Origin: Buttiauxella noackiae ATCC 51607
GTDB taxonomy: Bacteria > Pseudomonadota > Gammaproteobacteria > Enterobacterales > Enterobacteriaceae
DNA length: 64,000 nt
Direction of reading: 5' to 3'
Assembly: GCF_001654865.1 (NCBI RefSeq)
Contig: NZ_LXEO01000003.1
Location: forward strand, 16,611-80,610
Below, piece by piece: positions 46,835 through 56,650 of this stretch (position 1 is its first letter; each line of letters begins with the position of its first letter). A program made the translations under genes and the position numbers. The notes under the pieces are model-generated. The model saw nothing but the letters and a program-made list of their open reading frames with translations, was not told the origin of the DNA and did no database searches.

Positions 46835-48130
46835 ATGACTCATTCATTAGAACATCTTACCCTCAAAAAAATAACCTGGCGCATAGTCCCTTTTGTTATG
46901 TTTGCCTATTTCATAGCCTTCTTTGACCGAATAAATATTGGTTTTGCAGCATTAACCATGAATCAGGATTTAGGTTTTTCTTCAACTGTATTTGGTGTTG
47001 GTGCAGGTATGTTTTTTATTGGTTATTTTCTGACTGATATTCCTTCTAATATAATATTGCAAAAAGTGGGGCCACGGATTTGGCTGGCTCGAATTATGGT
47101 GAGTTGGGGAGCGATTGCTGCCTGTATGATGTTTGTCGAGACCGCAACCGGGTTCTATATTTTGCGTTTTCTGTTGGGCGTTGCAGAGGCGGGTTTTTTC
47201 TCAGGAATTATTCTCTATTTAAGTACCTGGTTTCCTGTTAAGCGTCGCGCCCAAGTTATCGCATTTTTCATGGCGGCAGCGCCCATATCGGCAATGTTGG
47301 GTTCACCACTGGCTGGGACTATTTTGAGTTTACATGGCGCGTTAGGTTTGAAAGGTTGGCAACTCATGTTCTTAATTGATGCTGTTGCCGCCATTTTATT
47401 GGGTATTTTCACGCTGTTTTATTTGAACGACAGGCCTGAAAAGAATCGTTGGTTAAATCAGAAAGAGACCGATTGGTTGATCACCACCCTGGCCCAGGAA
47501 CGTAACGCGCAGGGCTGTCAGGCAAAAACCAGCATCTGGAAAGGGTTGACCGATATTCGCGTGTTAACGTTGGCTGTAGTCTATTTTGGGACTTCAGCGG
47601 GGTTGTATTCACTTAACATATGGTCGCCGCAGTTTATTAAATCGTTTGGTTTAAGCACGTTTCAAATTGGTTTTGTGAATGCGATTCCGGCAGCGCTTTC
47701 AGTAGTTGCGATGATCCTGTGGGCGAAGCATTCTGATAAGGCCAAAGAAAGAACCTGGCATGTCGTGAGTGCCTGTTTACTGGCGTGTGTCGGGTTTATT
47801 CTTGCCGGTTCGGTTCATTCCTTGCCGCTGGCAATATTTGCCCTGATTTTGGCAAACATTGGTATCTCTTCTTGCAAGCCACCGCTGTGGAGCATTCCGT
47901 CGCTATTCCTCAATGGACCTGCCGCTGCTGCTGGACTTGCAGCAATAAATTCTATCGGCAACTTAGGTGGTTTTGCAGGGCCTGCGGTGATTGGCTGGTT
48001 GAAAGAGACCACGGGTGACTTTTCACTGGCGCTCTATTGTGTAGCGGGCATGCTGGTGATTTCGGCGTTGCTTACGCTATCTATTGAGATTAACCGCAAA
48101 CGCAGGGAGTTGAAAAACTCACTGGCTTAA
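46835..48130 (+). CDS. MFS anion:cation symporter (tartrate/TtuB-like), copy 2
   Basis: 431 residues, very similar along its length to the preceding MFS gene (for example FFDRINIGFAALTMNQDLGFSSTVFGVGAGMFF and AINSIGNLGGFAGPAVIGWLKETTG), so the two are tandem paralogues of the ACS family. 12 helices. Proximity to ttuC, ttuD and the LysR gene favours tartrate/malate uptake. A strong bidirectional terminator follows. Which of the two is the main importer cannot be told from sequence. Confidence 0.85.
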   Translation: MTHSLEHLTLKKITWRIVPFVMFAYFIAFFDRINIGFAALTMNQDLGFSSTVFGVGAGMFFIGYFLTDIPSNIILQKVGPRIWLARIMVSWGAIAACMMFVETATGFYILRFLLGVAEAGFFSGIILYLSTWFPVKRRAQVIAFFMAAAPISAMLGSPLAGTILSLHGALGLKGWQLMFLIDAVAAILLGIFTLFYLNDRPEKNRWLNQKETDWLITTLAQERNAQGCQAKTSIWKGLTDIRVLTLAVVYFGTSAGLYSLNIWSPQFIKSFGLSTFQIGFVNAIPAALSVVAMILWAKHSDKAKERTWHVVSACLLACVGFILAGSVHSLPLAIFALILANIGISSCKPPLWSIPSLFLNGPAAAAGLAAINSIGNLGGFAGPAVIGWLKETTGDFSLALYCVAGMLVISALLTLSIEINRKRRELKNSLA

Positions 48131-48138
48131 ATGTGGGT

Positions 48139-48168
48139 AAAACAGCGCCTGTATATTGGCGCTGTTTT
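48139..48168. terminator. Bidirectional terminator after MFS copy 2
   Basis: AAAACAGCGCC and GGCGCTGTTTT, an 11-bp stem with an 8-nt loop and T/A-rich flanks on both sides. It overlaps the last bases of the convergent LysR gene. Confidence 0.8.
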
Positions 48169-49081
48169 AATATTTTTGAGAAATAATCGCTAATTCTTGC
48201 ATGACCACTTTCATCATATTATCGCGAGTTTCATCGCGTGAATCTTTTACCCATACCGCAGATAATGCTAGTTTATGCCTGACATTAATATATTCGTTAG
48301 CTAGCGGAATAAATTTTACATTTAATGCAGACATTCTGGACACCCATTTCGGCATAATCGCTGCACCTAATTCAGCAGCCACCATATTAATAATAGTTTG
48401 TTTTTCGTCGGCAATTTGCACCAGTTGCGGTTTAAAACTGGCGTTATCAAATAAATCTAACGTCAAATCATAGCTATGAGGCCGAACACGCCTTTCGGGA
48501 ACAATCATTGGCACATTAATCAGATCGTTGACATGTATTTCACTGCATTGCGCCAGGCGATGTTTTTCAGAAATTGCCAGCACTACATCTTCATAAAAAA
48601 GAAATTGGCTTTCCAGCGCTTCATCCTTTTGCTCGGTAGGGCGAATAAAGATTAAATCCAGGCGGCCAGATTTTAACTTTGGCAGCAGCTTTGATGACTT
48701 ATCTTCCACAATTTGGATGTCAACTTCAGGCCAATTATCACGGAAAATATGCAGCACATGCGGGACCAGGTTGATGGTGGCGCTGTCGATTGCGCCGATA
48801 CGCAAACGTCCTGCATTTTGCCGCGCCAGCTTCTTAAAACGTTGCTGGAGTTGATCGGCCATAGAGACAATTTCTTTTGCATCATCAAGGAACAATGCGC
48901 CATGCGGCGTTAAAGAAACATTGCGAGTGGAACGTGATAACAGCCGTGTACCGAGATCTTCTTCCAGCAGTTTTATGTATCGACCTAATGCCGAGGGGAG
49001 CATATCCAGCTTTTGCGCCGCATGCCCAAAATGCAGTTCTTCGGCCACGGCAATGAAACATCTCAGCTGATTGAGTTCCAC
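48167..49081 (-). CDS. LysR-family regulator of the tartrate locus
   Basis: 304 residues. N-terminal HTH (NQLRCFIAVAEELHFGHAAQKLDMLPSALGRYIKLLEEDLGTRLL) and a C-terminal substrate-binding fold resembling the CatM/BenM/TtuA group. Divergent from ttuC, with 244 bp between the starts, so it is likely the activator of ttuCD and possibly the two transporters. It would sense tartrate, malate or a product; this is inferred. Start ATG at 49081 chosen as the family-length one. Confidence 0.87.
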   Translation of the reverse strand: MELNQLRCFIAVAEELHFGHAAQKLDMLPSALGRYIKLLEEDLGTRLLSRSTRNVSLTPHGALFLDDAKEIVSMADQLQQRFKKLARQNAGRLRIGAIDSATINLVPHVLHIFRDNWPEVDIQIVEDKSSKLLPKLKSGRLDLIFIRPTEQKDEALESQFLFYEDVVLAISEKHRLAQCSEIHVNDLINVPMIVPERRVRPHSYDLTLDLFDNASFKPQLVQIADEKQTIINMVAAELGAAIMPKWVSRMSALNVKFIPLANEYINVRHKLALSAVWVKDSRDETRDNMMKVVMQELAIISQKY

Positions 49082-49325
49082 ATTTTCCTCTCAGAATTAT
49101 ATCAATTTTTTGCATAAACAGATGCGAGTGATACTAATGGCTTTCTGTGCATAATGATAGTTGTCAGGCGTTAATGATTAATGGGAATCCATCAGATTGT
49201 GACGCACATAAAATAATTAAAATATTAACCTGCAAGTTTAATTTTTTTAAATAAAGGCATCATTAGAAAACTAATGGCGCACCTGAATTGACCTAAAAAT
49301 ATAATCATTGTAAGGAGTCTTACCT

Positions 49326-50393
49326 ATGCGTAACTACAAAATTGCTGCTATTCCCGCTGATGGTATTGGTACTGAAGTTATTTCTGCTGGCGTTAGTGTT
49401 CTTGAATGTCTACAAAAGAAAGTAGGCGATGTGAGTTTCCAAATTGAGCATTTTGACTGGGGTTCTGATTATTACAAAAAGAATGGCGTGATGATGCCAG
49501 AAAATGGTTTGGAAAAACTGAAAGCATTTGATGCTATTTATTTTGGTGCGGTTGGTGCTCCAGATGTTCCTGACCATATTACCCTTTGGGGTCTGCGTTT
49601 ACCTATTTGTCAGGGATTTGATCAATATGCCAACGTGCGTCCAACTAAAATTATGTCGGGTATTCAGTCGCCGCTGCGCAATGCAGGGCCTGGCGATCTG
49701 GATTGGGTTATTGTTCGCGAGAACTCTGAAGGCGAATATTCAGGTCATGGCGGCCGTGCGCACCGTGGCTTACCGGAAGAAGTGGGTACTGAAGTCGCTA
49801 TTTTCACCCGTGCAGGTGTCACGCGCATTATGCGTTATGCTTTCAAACTCGCGCAATCTCGCCCGCGTAAGCTACTGACAGTGGTAACAAAATCCAATGC
49901 TCAACGCCACGGTATGGTGATGTGGGATGAAATTGCTGCGGAAGTGGCAACAGAGTTCCCGGATGTGAGCTGGGATAAAATGCTGGTAGATGCCATGACG
50001 GTGCGTATGACGCTGCATCCAAAATCACTGGATACCATTGTGGCAACCAACCTCCATGCTGACATTCTCTCTGACCTTGCAGGTGCGCTGGCCGGGAGTC
50101 TGGGTGTTGCGCCTACGGCAAATATCGACCCGGAGCGCCGTTTCCCTTCAATGTTTGAACCTATTCATGGTTCTGCATTTGATATCACCGGCAAAGGCAT
50201 CGCCAACCCAGTGGCAAGTTTCTGGACAGCGGCACAAATGTTGGACCATCTCGGTGAGCATGATGCATCAGCCTTGTTGATGTCTGCGGTAGAAGAAGTG
50301 TGCGCAGCAGGTATTAAAACACCAGATGTCGGTGGTAAAGCAACGACTCGTGTAGTCACCGAGGCGGTTATTGCCGCAATCATGAAGCGCTAA
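49326..50393 (+). CDS. ttuC: Tartrate dehydrogenase / D-malate dehydrogenase TtuC
   Basis: 355 residues. Beta-decarboxylating dehydrogenase fold: ADGIGTEV, RENSEGEYSGHGGRAHRG, the NAD and metal-site motif ATNLHADILSDLAGALAGSLG and FEPIHGSAFDITGKGIANP. The family (TtuC, DmlA/YeaU) oxidises and decarboxylates tartrate isomers or D-malate with NAD+ and Mn2+. Next to a glycerate kinase gene it most simply feeds D-glycerate from meso-tartrate into the pathway; D-malate use giving pyruvate is the alternative. Ribosome site AAGGAG precedes the ATG; ttuD follows after 15 bp. Confidence 0.9.
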   Translation: MRNYKIAAIPADGIGTEVISAGVSVLECLQKKVGDVSFQIEHFDWGSDYYKKNGVMMPENGLEKLKAFDAIYFGAVGAPDVPDHITLWGLRLPICQGFDQYANVRPTKIMSGIQSPLRNAGPGDLDWVIVRENSEGEYSGHGGRAHRGLPEEVGTEVAIFTRAGVTRIMRYAFKLAQSRPRKLLTVVTKSNAQRHGMVMWDEIAAEVATEFPDVSWDKMLVDAMTVRMTLHPKSLDTIVATNLHADILSDLAGALAGSLGVAPTANIDPERRFPSMFEPIHGSAFDITGKGIANPVASFWTAAQMLDHLGEHDASALLMSAVEEVCAAGIKTPDVGGKATTRVVTEAVIAAIMKR

Positions 50394-50408
50394 ATATTAG
50401 GGGGAAGA

Positions 50409-51680
50409 ATGGCTACGTGGACGAACAAAACAGCGAAAAGTGCTTTGCTTGAGATGTTTAGTGCGGCGATTAAAAGTGCAGATCCTCATGCTGCATTGCT
50501 TGATGCGTTGCCAGAAAAACCCCTTGGTCGATGTATTGTGGTGGGAGCCGGTAAGGCTTCCGCTGCAATGGCGGCAGCACTCGAGGCCGCATGGCCCGAT
50601 GTGCCGCTTTCAGGTGTCGTGGTCACCCGCTACGGACATGCGGTTCCCACTCGGCAAGTACGAATTATTGAGGCGGCGCATCCGGTTTCAGATTCGATGA
50701 GCAAGGTGGCATCGATGTTGATTCTGGAATCACTCAAAAACCTGAATCCTGATGATTTAGTGATTGCGTTAATTTCTGGTGGCGGCTCTTCCCTGATGGC
50801 TCTGCCGCGCACCGGCATCACGCTTGCAGATAAACAAACGGTGAATAAAGCGCTGTTGTGCAGCGGTGCGACGATTCAGGAAATGAATACCGTACGTAAA
50901 CATTTCTCTGATATTAAAGGTGGGCGACTGGCGCAAGCTGCGCTTCCTGCAAAAGTGGTTACGCTCGTGATCAGCGATGTTCCGGGTGATAACCCGGAAG
51001 ATATCGCCTCCGGACCTACGATTCCCGATAACAGTACTATTGAACAGGTCAAAGAAATACTTACTCGCTACCACATTGATTTACCCGAACACGTTGCTCA
51101 AGTGCTTTCTCAAAAAAGAGAGACAGTGAGCAAGAGTGACATTCAGGTCGATGTGCGCATGATTGCTTCACCGTCCAAATCATTGCTGAATGCAGCGGCT
51201 ATCGCTGAAAAGATGGGGATTACACCATTGATTCTGGGAGATGCGCTGGAAGGGGAAAGTGCGCAACTGGGCATTATGATGGCTGGTATTGCCCGTTCAG
51301 TGAAGTACCATGGTCTGCCGGTTAAAACGCCTGCGGTATTGCTTTCGGGTGGGGAAACAACGGTCACTATTGGCGGTGGTTGTGCAAAGCGCGGAGGGCG
51401 AAATACCGAATTTTTACTGAGTCTGGCAAATGCCCTAGCGGGGGAGACAAATATCTGGGCGTTGGCAGGCGACAGCGATGGTATTGATGGAACCGAAGAC
51501 GCCGCTGGAGCTTTTGTTCTTCCGGATACCCTGCTCAGAGCACAGCATGCAGGCATTAACGGCAAGCAGATGTTGGCTGAACACGACAGCTATACTTTTT
51601 TTGCCGCGCTTAAAGATCTCATCAAAACAGGACCGACGCTGACGAATGTTAATGATATCCGAGCTATTTTTATTGTTTGA
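50409..51680 (+). CDS. ttuD: Glycerate 2-kinase (TtuD/GckA, MOFRL family)
   Basis: 423 residues. Two-domain GckA/TtuD family: N-terminal domain with VVGAGKASAAMAAALE, LISGGGSSLMALPRTGITLADK, the motif NTVRKHFSDIKGG, VISDVPGDNPEDIASGPT, and a C-terminal MOFRL domain with LSGGETTVTIGGGCAKRGGRNTEFLLSLA. It phosphorylates D-glycerate to 2-phosphoglycerate for glycolysis; early literature called TtuD a hydroxypyruvate reductase. Same operon as ttuC. Its last 11 bp overlap the end of the convergent AraC gene. Confidence 0.9.
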   Translation: MATWTNKTAKSALLEMFSAAIKSADPHAALLDALPEKPLGRCIVVGAGKASAAMAAALEAAWPDVPLSGVVVTRYGHAVPTRQVRIIEAAHPVSDSMSKVASMLILESLKNLNPDDLVIALISGGGSSLMALPRTGITLADKQTVNKALLCSGATIQEMNTVRKHFSDIKGGRLAQAALPAKVVTLVISDVPGDNPEDIASGPTIPDNSTIEQVKEILTRYHIDLPEHVAQVLSQKRETVSKSDIQVDVRMIASPSKSLLNAAAIAEKMGITPLILGDALEGESAQLGIMMAGIARSVKYHGLPVKTPAVLLSGGETTVTIGGGCAKRGGRNTEFLLSLANALAGETNIWALAGDSDGIDGTEDAAGAFVLPDTLLRAQHAGINGKQMLAEHDSYTFFAALKDLIKTGPTLTNVNDIRAIFIV

Positions 51681-52650
51681 TTCTACTAACAGCTGGCTGC
51701 CCCGAAAACGCCACTAATTGTTTTAGCAGCGCCTCATTTAACGGCAGGCAGCGGCAATCTTCGGTCATTTCCGGCTGCGGCACATTAAGGCTGCTTAAAT
51801 AGCGTTTGCGAAAATCGGTTGGCGTCATTGAACAGTATTTATTAAAGGCGAATATCAGGTGCTTATGCTCCCGAAAGCCACAAATCTGACTGATTTCGGT
51901 AATCGGAATATGGGTGTCTTTTAATAATTGCCGTGCTTTGTTGGTTCTGATCAGGGTCAGATATTCTTTGAAATTATGGTTACTGACTTTCTTGAAGGTA
52001 CGCGAGAAATGGTGATAACTGACTCCTGCCTGTTCCGCAAGCTGGCCCAGCGTTAAATCCTCCTCGTAGTGCAGGTTAATAAACTCAATACACTCCTTAA
52101 TCATCACGACATCGCGGGCGTGAATTTGACTTTGCAGGGCAGGAGATCCGGCTTTTTCAAGCGCATCCAGCAGCAGATAAACGGCGGCGATGCGGCTAAA
52201 TGGGCTGGCTTGTTGAATCAAATGCGCAACCAATGACGCCAGCGCACGATAAACGTGGCTGTCACTTGGGGTGAGTGAACTACGCATGCTGCGATATTCA
52301 AGTCGTGGAACAGGGTGTGTTTTATTAAACAGCCCAGGGGAAAACTGCACGGTCAGCAGGCTGCTTGCTGTGGCGTGTGCTTCAAGCGAATGCACCTCTT
52401 CGGCATTGATATAGAGCATTTCCCCTGCCGCAAGCTGGTGGGTATCCTGGCTGACTGCAATAGAAAATGAACCTGAAAGTACCAGAATCAACTCCGGTGC
52501 CGGGTGCCAGTGCGGCTCGCAATAGCGAACTTCTGCGGAGAAAACGTTAAGCTGCTCGGCGTCGAACGCAATCAACTCGCAGCCTGACTGGCCAGCCGGT
52601 TGTGGCTGGGGTGAAGCAGCAAGCTTGCGAGTGACCGAAAAAGGAAACAT
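51670..52650 (-). CDS. AraC-family regulator with cupin sensor
   Basis: 326 residues. N-terminal cupin-like sensor (HWHPAPELILVLSGSFSIAVSQDTHQLAAGEMLYINAEEVHSLE, about residues 47-90), a linker, and two C-terminal HTH motifs (DLTLGQLAEQAGVSYHHFSRTFKKV and HIPITEISQICGFREHKHLIFAFNKYCSMTPTDFRKR, about residues 190-290). It lies 74 bp after the GH3 gene in the same direction and most likely controls the GPH-GH3 operon in response to a sugar. The stop overlaps the ttuD 3' end by 11 bp in convergent fashion. Confidence 0.87.
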   Translation of the reverse strand: MFPFSVTRKLAASPQPQPAGQSGCELIAFDAEQLNVFSAEVRYCEPHWHPAPELILVLSGSFSIAVSQDTHQLAAGEMLYINAEEVHSLEAHATASSLLTVQFSPGLFNKTHPVPRLEYRSMRSSLTPSDSHVYRALASLVAHLIQQASPFSRIAAVYLLLDALEKAGSPALQSQIHARDVVMIKECIEFINLHYEEDLTLGQLAEQAGVSYHHFSRTFKKVSNHNFKEYLTLIRTNKARQLLKDTHIPITEISQICGFREHKHLIFAFNKYCSMTPTDFRKRYLSSLNVPQPEMTEDCRCLPLNEALLKQLVAFSGQPAVSRIKQ

Positions 52651-52724
52651 TCATTTTGCTCCGGCGTTGTCCGGGCTTTGCGCCATCCAATTGCAAAGCC
52701 CATTGCGTGGATAAACCGAGAATA

Positions 52725-55082
52725 TCAGATTTCGGCCAGCGCCGTGTTCAGCTCATCCAGGCTGATTTCCAGTGCCAAAAACTCCGTCAACGTAATGAAC
52801 AGGCCGAAGATTAAATCGGGTGCCATGACGGTTAGTTTTTCCTGGACCGCTTCAGGTGTTTGCCCATTCTTACTGGCAATCAGCTTTGCGACACGCGCGA
52901 AAACAGGCGGGTTTTTGATCAACTGCTGTACTGAGCTGTCGTTGCGTATTGGCAATAAAACCGGCTCGCTGATGACCTTAACTTCGCTCGCAAGGGCAAT
53001 CTCCCTGGAGGATTTACCGATTTTTATGCGATATGTCCCAGAGTCGATTACCCAACGGTTCAGCACCGGGTTGTAGTAAGCCAGATCTTCCCGGTTAAGG
53101 GTTAGCGTGACGGTGCGCGTTTCGCCCGCTGCCAGTGCGACTTTGCCGAAGGCTTTCAACGCCAGAGGCTCACGCTGTATCTCGCCGTGCGGTGCGCTCA
53201 GATACAACTGCACAATCTCTTTGCCCGCCCGTTTCCCGCTGTTAGTCACATCCACCCTGACTTCAAGCGGTGCATCTGTTGCCCACATGGATTCGGATAA
53301 ACGCAAATTGCTGTAGTCAAACTGGGTGTAGCTCAAACCAAAGCCGAAGGGAAACAGTGGCGTAATATTGCGCTTGTCGTAATAACGATAGCCGACAAAT
53401 AACCCTTCGCTGTAGTGATGGCGCAGATTTTCTCCAGGGTAGCTAAGCCAGGCTGGCGTTTCTTCAAGTGAGTTCGGAAGCGTAGTGGTTAATTTGCCAC
53501 ACGGGTTGGCATTGCCGAACAGAATATCGGCCACTGCACGCCCCATTCCTTGTCCAGCAAAGAAGGTTTCCAGCAGTGCGCCACAGTTAGAAAGCCACGG
53601 CATGACCACCGCATCGCTGTTAGACAGAACCACAACCACATTTGGCTGAACTTCAGACACAGCGCGGATAAGCGCCTCATGCGACGGCAGAATATTAAGA
53701 TCCTGACGATCGCCATTTTCACCGTCCTCACCAATTGCGGTGCTGACAAAAACCACGGCGACATCGGCGGTTCTGGCGGTTTCAATGGCGTGGTCCAGCG
53801 CTTGTTGGTCAACGGCGTTGTCATCCGGTGTGCCTATGGCATAGCGAATCTGGAAGTTGTCTCCCGCGACATCAAAGATTTCATCAAGTGGTCTGTCGAG
53901 CAAATACGGCACCGTTGTCGCACAGCCTGAACCCTGAATAACCGGCTCTTGTGCTGGTTTACCCAGAATGGCGATGCTGCGGGCGGTAGCTGGCGTTAAC
54001 GGCAGTAAATCATTCTCGTTTTTCAGCAGCACGATAGATTCCGCCGCCAGTTTTTGGGCCAGACGGTGGTGCTGATTAAAATCGGCGCGAAAACCTGGGC
54101 GGCGGTTTTGGTGCACTTTATCGAGCAGCTCCAACATGCGCAGGCAAGCCTGGTCCAGACGTTCGGTTGGGATCTCACCACGGTCAACTGCGGCCTGTAA
54201 TTGTTGCTTGTCATGCAGGGTTTCAGGCATTGCCAGATCGTTCCCCGCCAGCAACGACGCAGGACGGTCTTTGATTCCGTACCAGTCGGACATCACTAAC
54301 CCGTTGTATTGCCACTCATCGCGTAAAACCTGGGTGAGCAAGAACGGGTCCTGCGAGGTTTGCACGCCGTTCAAACGATTGTAGGAAGACATCACCGTCC
54401 AGGGCTGGGATTTATTAATCGCCCGTTTAAAGCCCGCAAGGTAGATTTCACGCAGTGCGCGTTCGTCAACGATCGAGTCCATTTCGGTGCGGCGAAACTC
54501 TGAGTTATTACAAGCAAAGTGTTTAAGGCTGGCACCCACGCCTTCATCTTGCAGGCCGTTGATAAGTGCCGCCGCCGTGTCACCACTGATGACCGGGTCT
54601 TCGGAGTAATATTCATAACTGCGCCCGGCAAGCGGTGTGCGGCGAATATTAATACCCGGCCCAAGTAAAATCCCGACGCCCATTTCCTGGCACTCACGCC
54701 CCAGAGCCTGGCCCATTTGATAAACCAAATCGGTATCCCAGCTACAGGCGAGAGTAGAGCCGTTTGGGAAGCAGGTGGCCGGTTTGGAATGGCTAAACAA
54801 CGATTCACTGCCGCCACGCGCCTGGTTTTCAATTGGGGTAGCATCTGCGGCACTTTGGGAGATAACCGAAATAAAATCGGTCATGCTCCATTTTTCGCCC
54901 TGTTCAATTTGGCTGGTACTGTAGCGCACGCCATAAGTCCCGTCGGTCATCACGATATCTTCAATGCCGTGTTGAGGCAGTGAAGCGGTGCGCCACAACC
55001 CTTTACCCGTCAGTAAGGTGACTTTTTCTTCGGCCGACATCGCGGCAATAATAGTTTGAAATTTATTGTTCATTTCCGTCAT
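52725..55082 (-). CDS. Glycoside hydrolase family 3 beta-glucosidase
   Basis: 785 residues without a signal peptide, so cytoplasmic. GH3 N-domain with SLKHFACNNSEF near residue 186 (KHF motif) and the nucleophile Asp266 in GLVMSDWYGI; then the GH3 C-domain and a C-terminal fibronectin-like domain (LEVRVDVTNSGKRAGKEIVQLYLSAP). It should hydrolyse a beta-glucoside or related beta-glycoside taken up by the GPH transporter that lies 8 bp upstream in the same operon. Start at 55082 or three codons later (55073); the second has GAGG at 9 nt. Substrate not determined. Confidence 0.88.
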   Translation of the reverse strand: MTEMNNKFQTIIAAMSAEEKVTLLTGKGLWRTASLPQHGIEDIVMTDGTYGVRYSTSQIEQGEKWSMTDFISVISQSAADATPIENQARGGSESLFSHSKPATCFPNGSTLACSWDTDLVYQMGQALGRECQEMGVGILLGPGINIRRTPLAGRSYEYYSEDPVISGDTAAALINGLQDEGVGASLKHFACNNSEFRRTEMDSIVDERALREIYLAGFKRAINKSQPWTVMSSYNRLNGVQTSQDPFLLTQVLRDEWQYNGLVMSDWYGIKDRPASLLAGNDLAMPETLHDKQQLQAAVDRGEIPTERLDQACLRMLELLDKVHQNRRPGFRADFNQHHRLAQKLAAESIVLLKNENDLLPLTPATARSIAILGKPAQEPVIQGSGCATTVPYLLDRPLDEIFDVAGDNFQIRYAIGTPDDNAVDQQALDHAIETARTADVAVVFVSTAIGEDGENGDRQDLNILPSHEALIRAVSEVQPNVVVVLSNSDAVVMPWLSNCGALLETFFAGQGMGRAVADILFGNANPCGKLTTTLPNSLEETPAWLSYPGENLRHHYSEGLFVGYRYYDKRNITPLFPFGFGLSYTQFDYSNLRLSESMWATDAPLEVRVDVTNSGKRAGKEIVQLYLSAPHGEIQREPLALKAFGKVALAAGETRTVTLTLNREDLAYYNPVLNRWVIDSGTYRIKIGKSSREIALASEVKVISEPVLLPIRNDSSVQQLIKNPPVFARVAKLIASKNGQTPEAVQEKLTVMAPDLIFGLFITLTEFLALEISLDELNTALAEI

Positions 55083-55090
55083 CCTCGGGA

Positions 55091-56455
55091 TTAAAGGGCG
55101 TGCTCTTTGCGCTGGGTAATTTTAACGACGATATCGCGATAGGTTTTTTCATCGAGCGAATAGAAGATGATGAATACGGCAGCTAACGCGAACATAGTTG
55201 CGGGGAATAGCGTCATCATAATGTTGATGCCTTTAAGCGCATTTGGGCTAATGCTTGCGGCGTTGTAATCAAAATAATCCAGCACCCAGCCGGCACAGCC
55301 GCCGCCAATCGCCATGGCGATTTTGGTAATAAAGTTGAAGAAGCCGTAAATCGCGCCTTCGGTACGAACACCGTGCTTCCATTCAGCGTATTCAACGGTG
55401 TCGGCAATCATTGACCACATGGTGACAAAGCCCATGCCCAGCGTGATGCTATACAGGCAAACCCCGCCCATAATCAGCCAGATATTGTCGCCAGCAATAA
55501 AGTACTGCACCAGCAGGCCAACAATCCCAATCAGCATCGCCAGCAGAGAAGTGTTCTTTTTCCCCATCCGGGAAATTAATTTTTCAGTCACTATCGTGCC
55601 TGCAATATAAGCCGCAGACTGAATGGCAAAGAATTGCGCAGTGAAGTTTTCATCGTGGATAATATATTTAATGAAATATATCGCGATCGCCATCCAGACC
55701 GTATAGCCGATATAAACAAATACCGTGTATGCCGATAAATGAATTAACGGTGTGTTGCTTGAAACGGCAGCCAGCATCTCTTTGAGTGTTGGAGCTGCCT
55801 GGCCATCGTCTTCAGTTACACGTTCTTTAGTGGTGGCAAAACAGGCCAGAAAGAAGAAGGTGGCAAGTAGTGCAAAACACGAAACAACAAACACATAGCC
55901 CATATGGTTATCGGTGAAGCGCGAAATTAAGGCATCCGCAGTGGTGGAAACCAGCAGATAACCAAAAATAGCCAACACAAAACGGTAGACCGATAACGAT
56001 GCTCGCGAACCTTCATGCTGAGTCATCCGGTTCGTCAGCGCAGAGTAAGGCGTATTCACTGCGGTGTAGGCCAGGCAATAAAGAGTGTATGAAAGCAGAG
56101 CGTATAAGAATTTAAAGTCGCCCTCGACGGTCAGGAAACATAATACCGTCAGCAGGCCAAGTGGAATTGAGCCGTATAATAACCACGGCCTTAATTTCCC
56201 GTAACGGCTGCGGGTTTTATCCACGGCATAACCAATGAAGATATTAAAAGCTGCATCGGTCACCCGGGCGATAACAAAAATCAAACTGGCCTGAGCCGCC
56301 GAAATACCATAAATGTTGGTATAAAAATAAAGTAGAAATAGAGAAACAAATCCGAAGGATAAGTTAGAAGCAAAGTCGCCAAATCCGTAGCAGATTTTTT
56401 CGCGGGTGCCGATTTTCACGTAACTGTCAGAAAGCTTTGTAGGTACAGTTGTCAT
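55091..56455 (-). CDS. GPH-family sugar:cation symporter
   Basis: 454 residues, 12 predicted helices. The N-terminal signature KICYGFGDFASNLSFGFVSLFLLYFYTNIYG and PWLLYGSIPLGL are typical of the glycoside-pentoside-hexuronide family (MelB, YicJ, XynB neighbours). Start at 56455 (MTTVPTKLSD); the longer frame to 56515 lacks support. It is the first gene of the GPH-GH3-(AraC) unit; a CRP-like site lies about 125 bp upstream. The cargo is probably a beta-glycoside used by the GH3 enzyme. Confidence 0.87.
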   Translation of the reverse strand: MTTVPTKLSDSYVKIGTREKICYGFGDFASNLSFGFVSLFLLYFYTNIYGISAAQASLIFVIARVTDAAFNIFIGYAVDKTRSRYGKLRPWLLYGSIPLGLLTVLCFLTVEGDFKFLYALLSYTLYCLAYTAVNTPYSALTNRMTQHEGSRASLSVYRFVLAIFGYLLVSTTADALISRFTDNHMGYVFVVSCFALLATFFFLACFATTKERVTEDDGQAAPTLKEMLAAVSSNTPLIHLSAYTVFVYIGYTVWMAIAIYFIKYIIHDENFTAQFFAIQSAAYIAGTIVTEKLISRMGKKNTSLLAMLIGIVGLLVQYFIAGDNIWLIMGGVCLYSITLGMGFVTMWSMIADTVEYAEWKHGVRTEGAIYGFFNFITKIAMAIGGGCAGWVLDYFDYNAASISPNALKGINIMMTLFPATMFALAAVFIIFYSLDEKTYRDIVVKITQRKEHAL

Positions 56456-56575
56456 TATTTTTACCATCTGTTTGGCTGGTGTAGAGCCAGTATACGTTGG
56501 CAGTTTTTTTATCACTTTCCGTTATTTGTTTGGTGAATTGCTGTTTTTTGTTGTTCCCGAAGTTTGGCGGGGAAG

Positions 56576-56591
56576 TGTGAGATGAGTCACG
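56576..56591. promoter_or_regulatory. CRP-like site upstream of the GPH gene
   Basis: TGTGA-GATGAG-TCACG matches the CRP consensus TGTGA-N6-TCACA at nine of ten positions. It would make the GPH-GH3 operon subject to catabolite control. Confidence 0.7.
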
Positions 56592-56650
56592 GGGGAGCGC
56601 CATACCTATGGTGGGGAGGTGATTTCTTGAACTACCGTTCTTGCTGCTTT

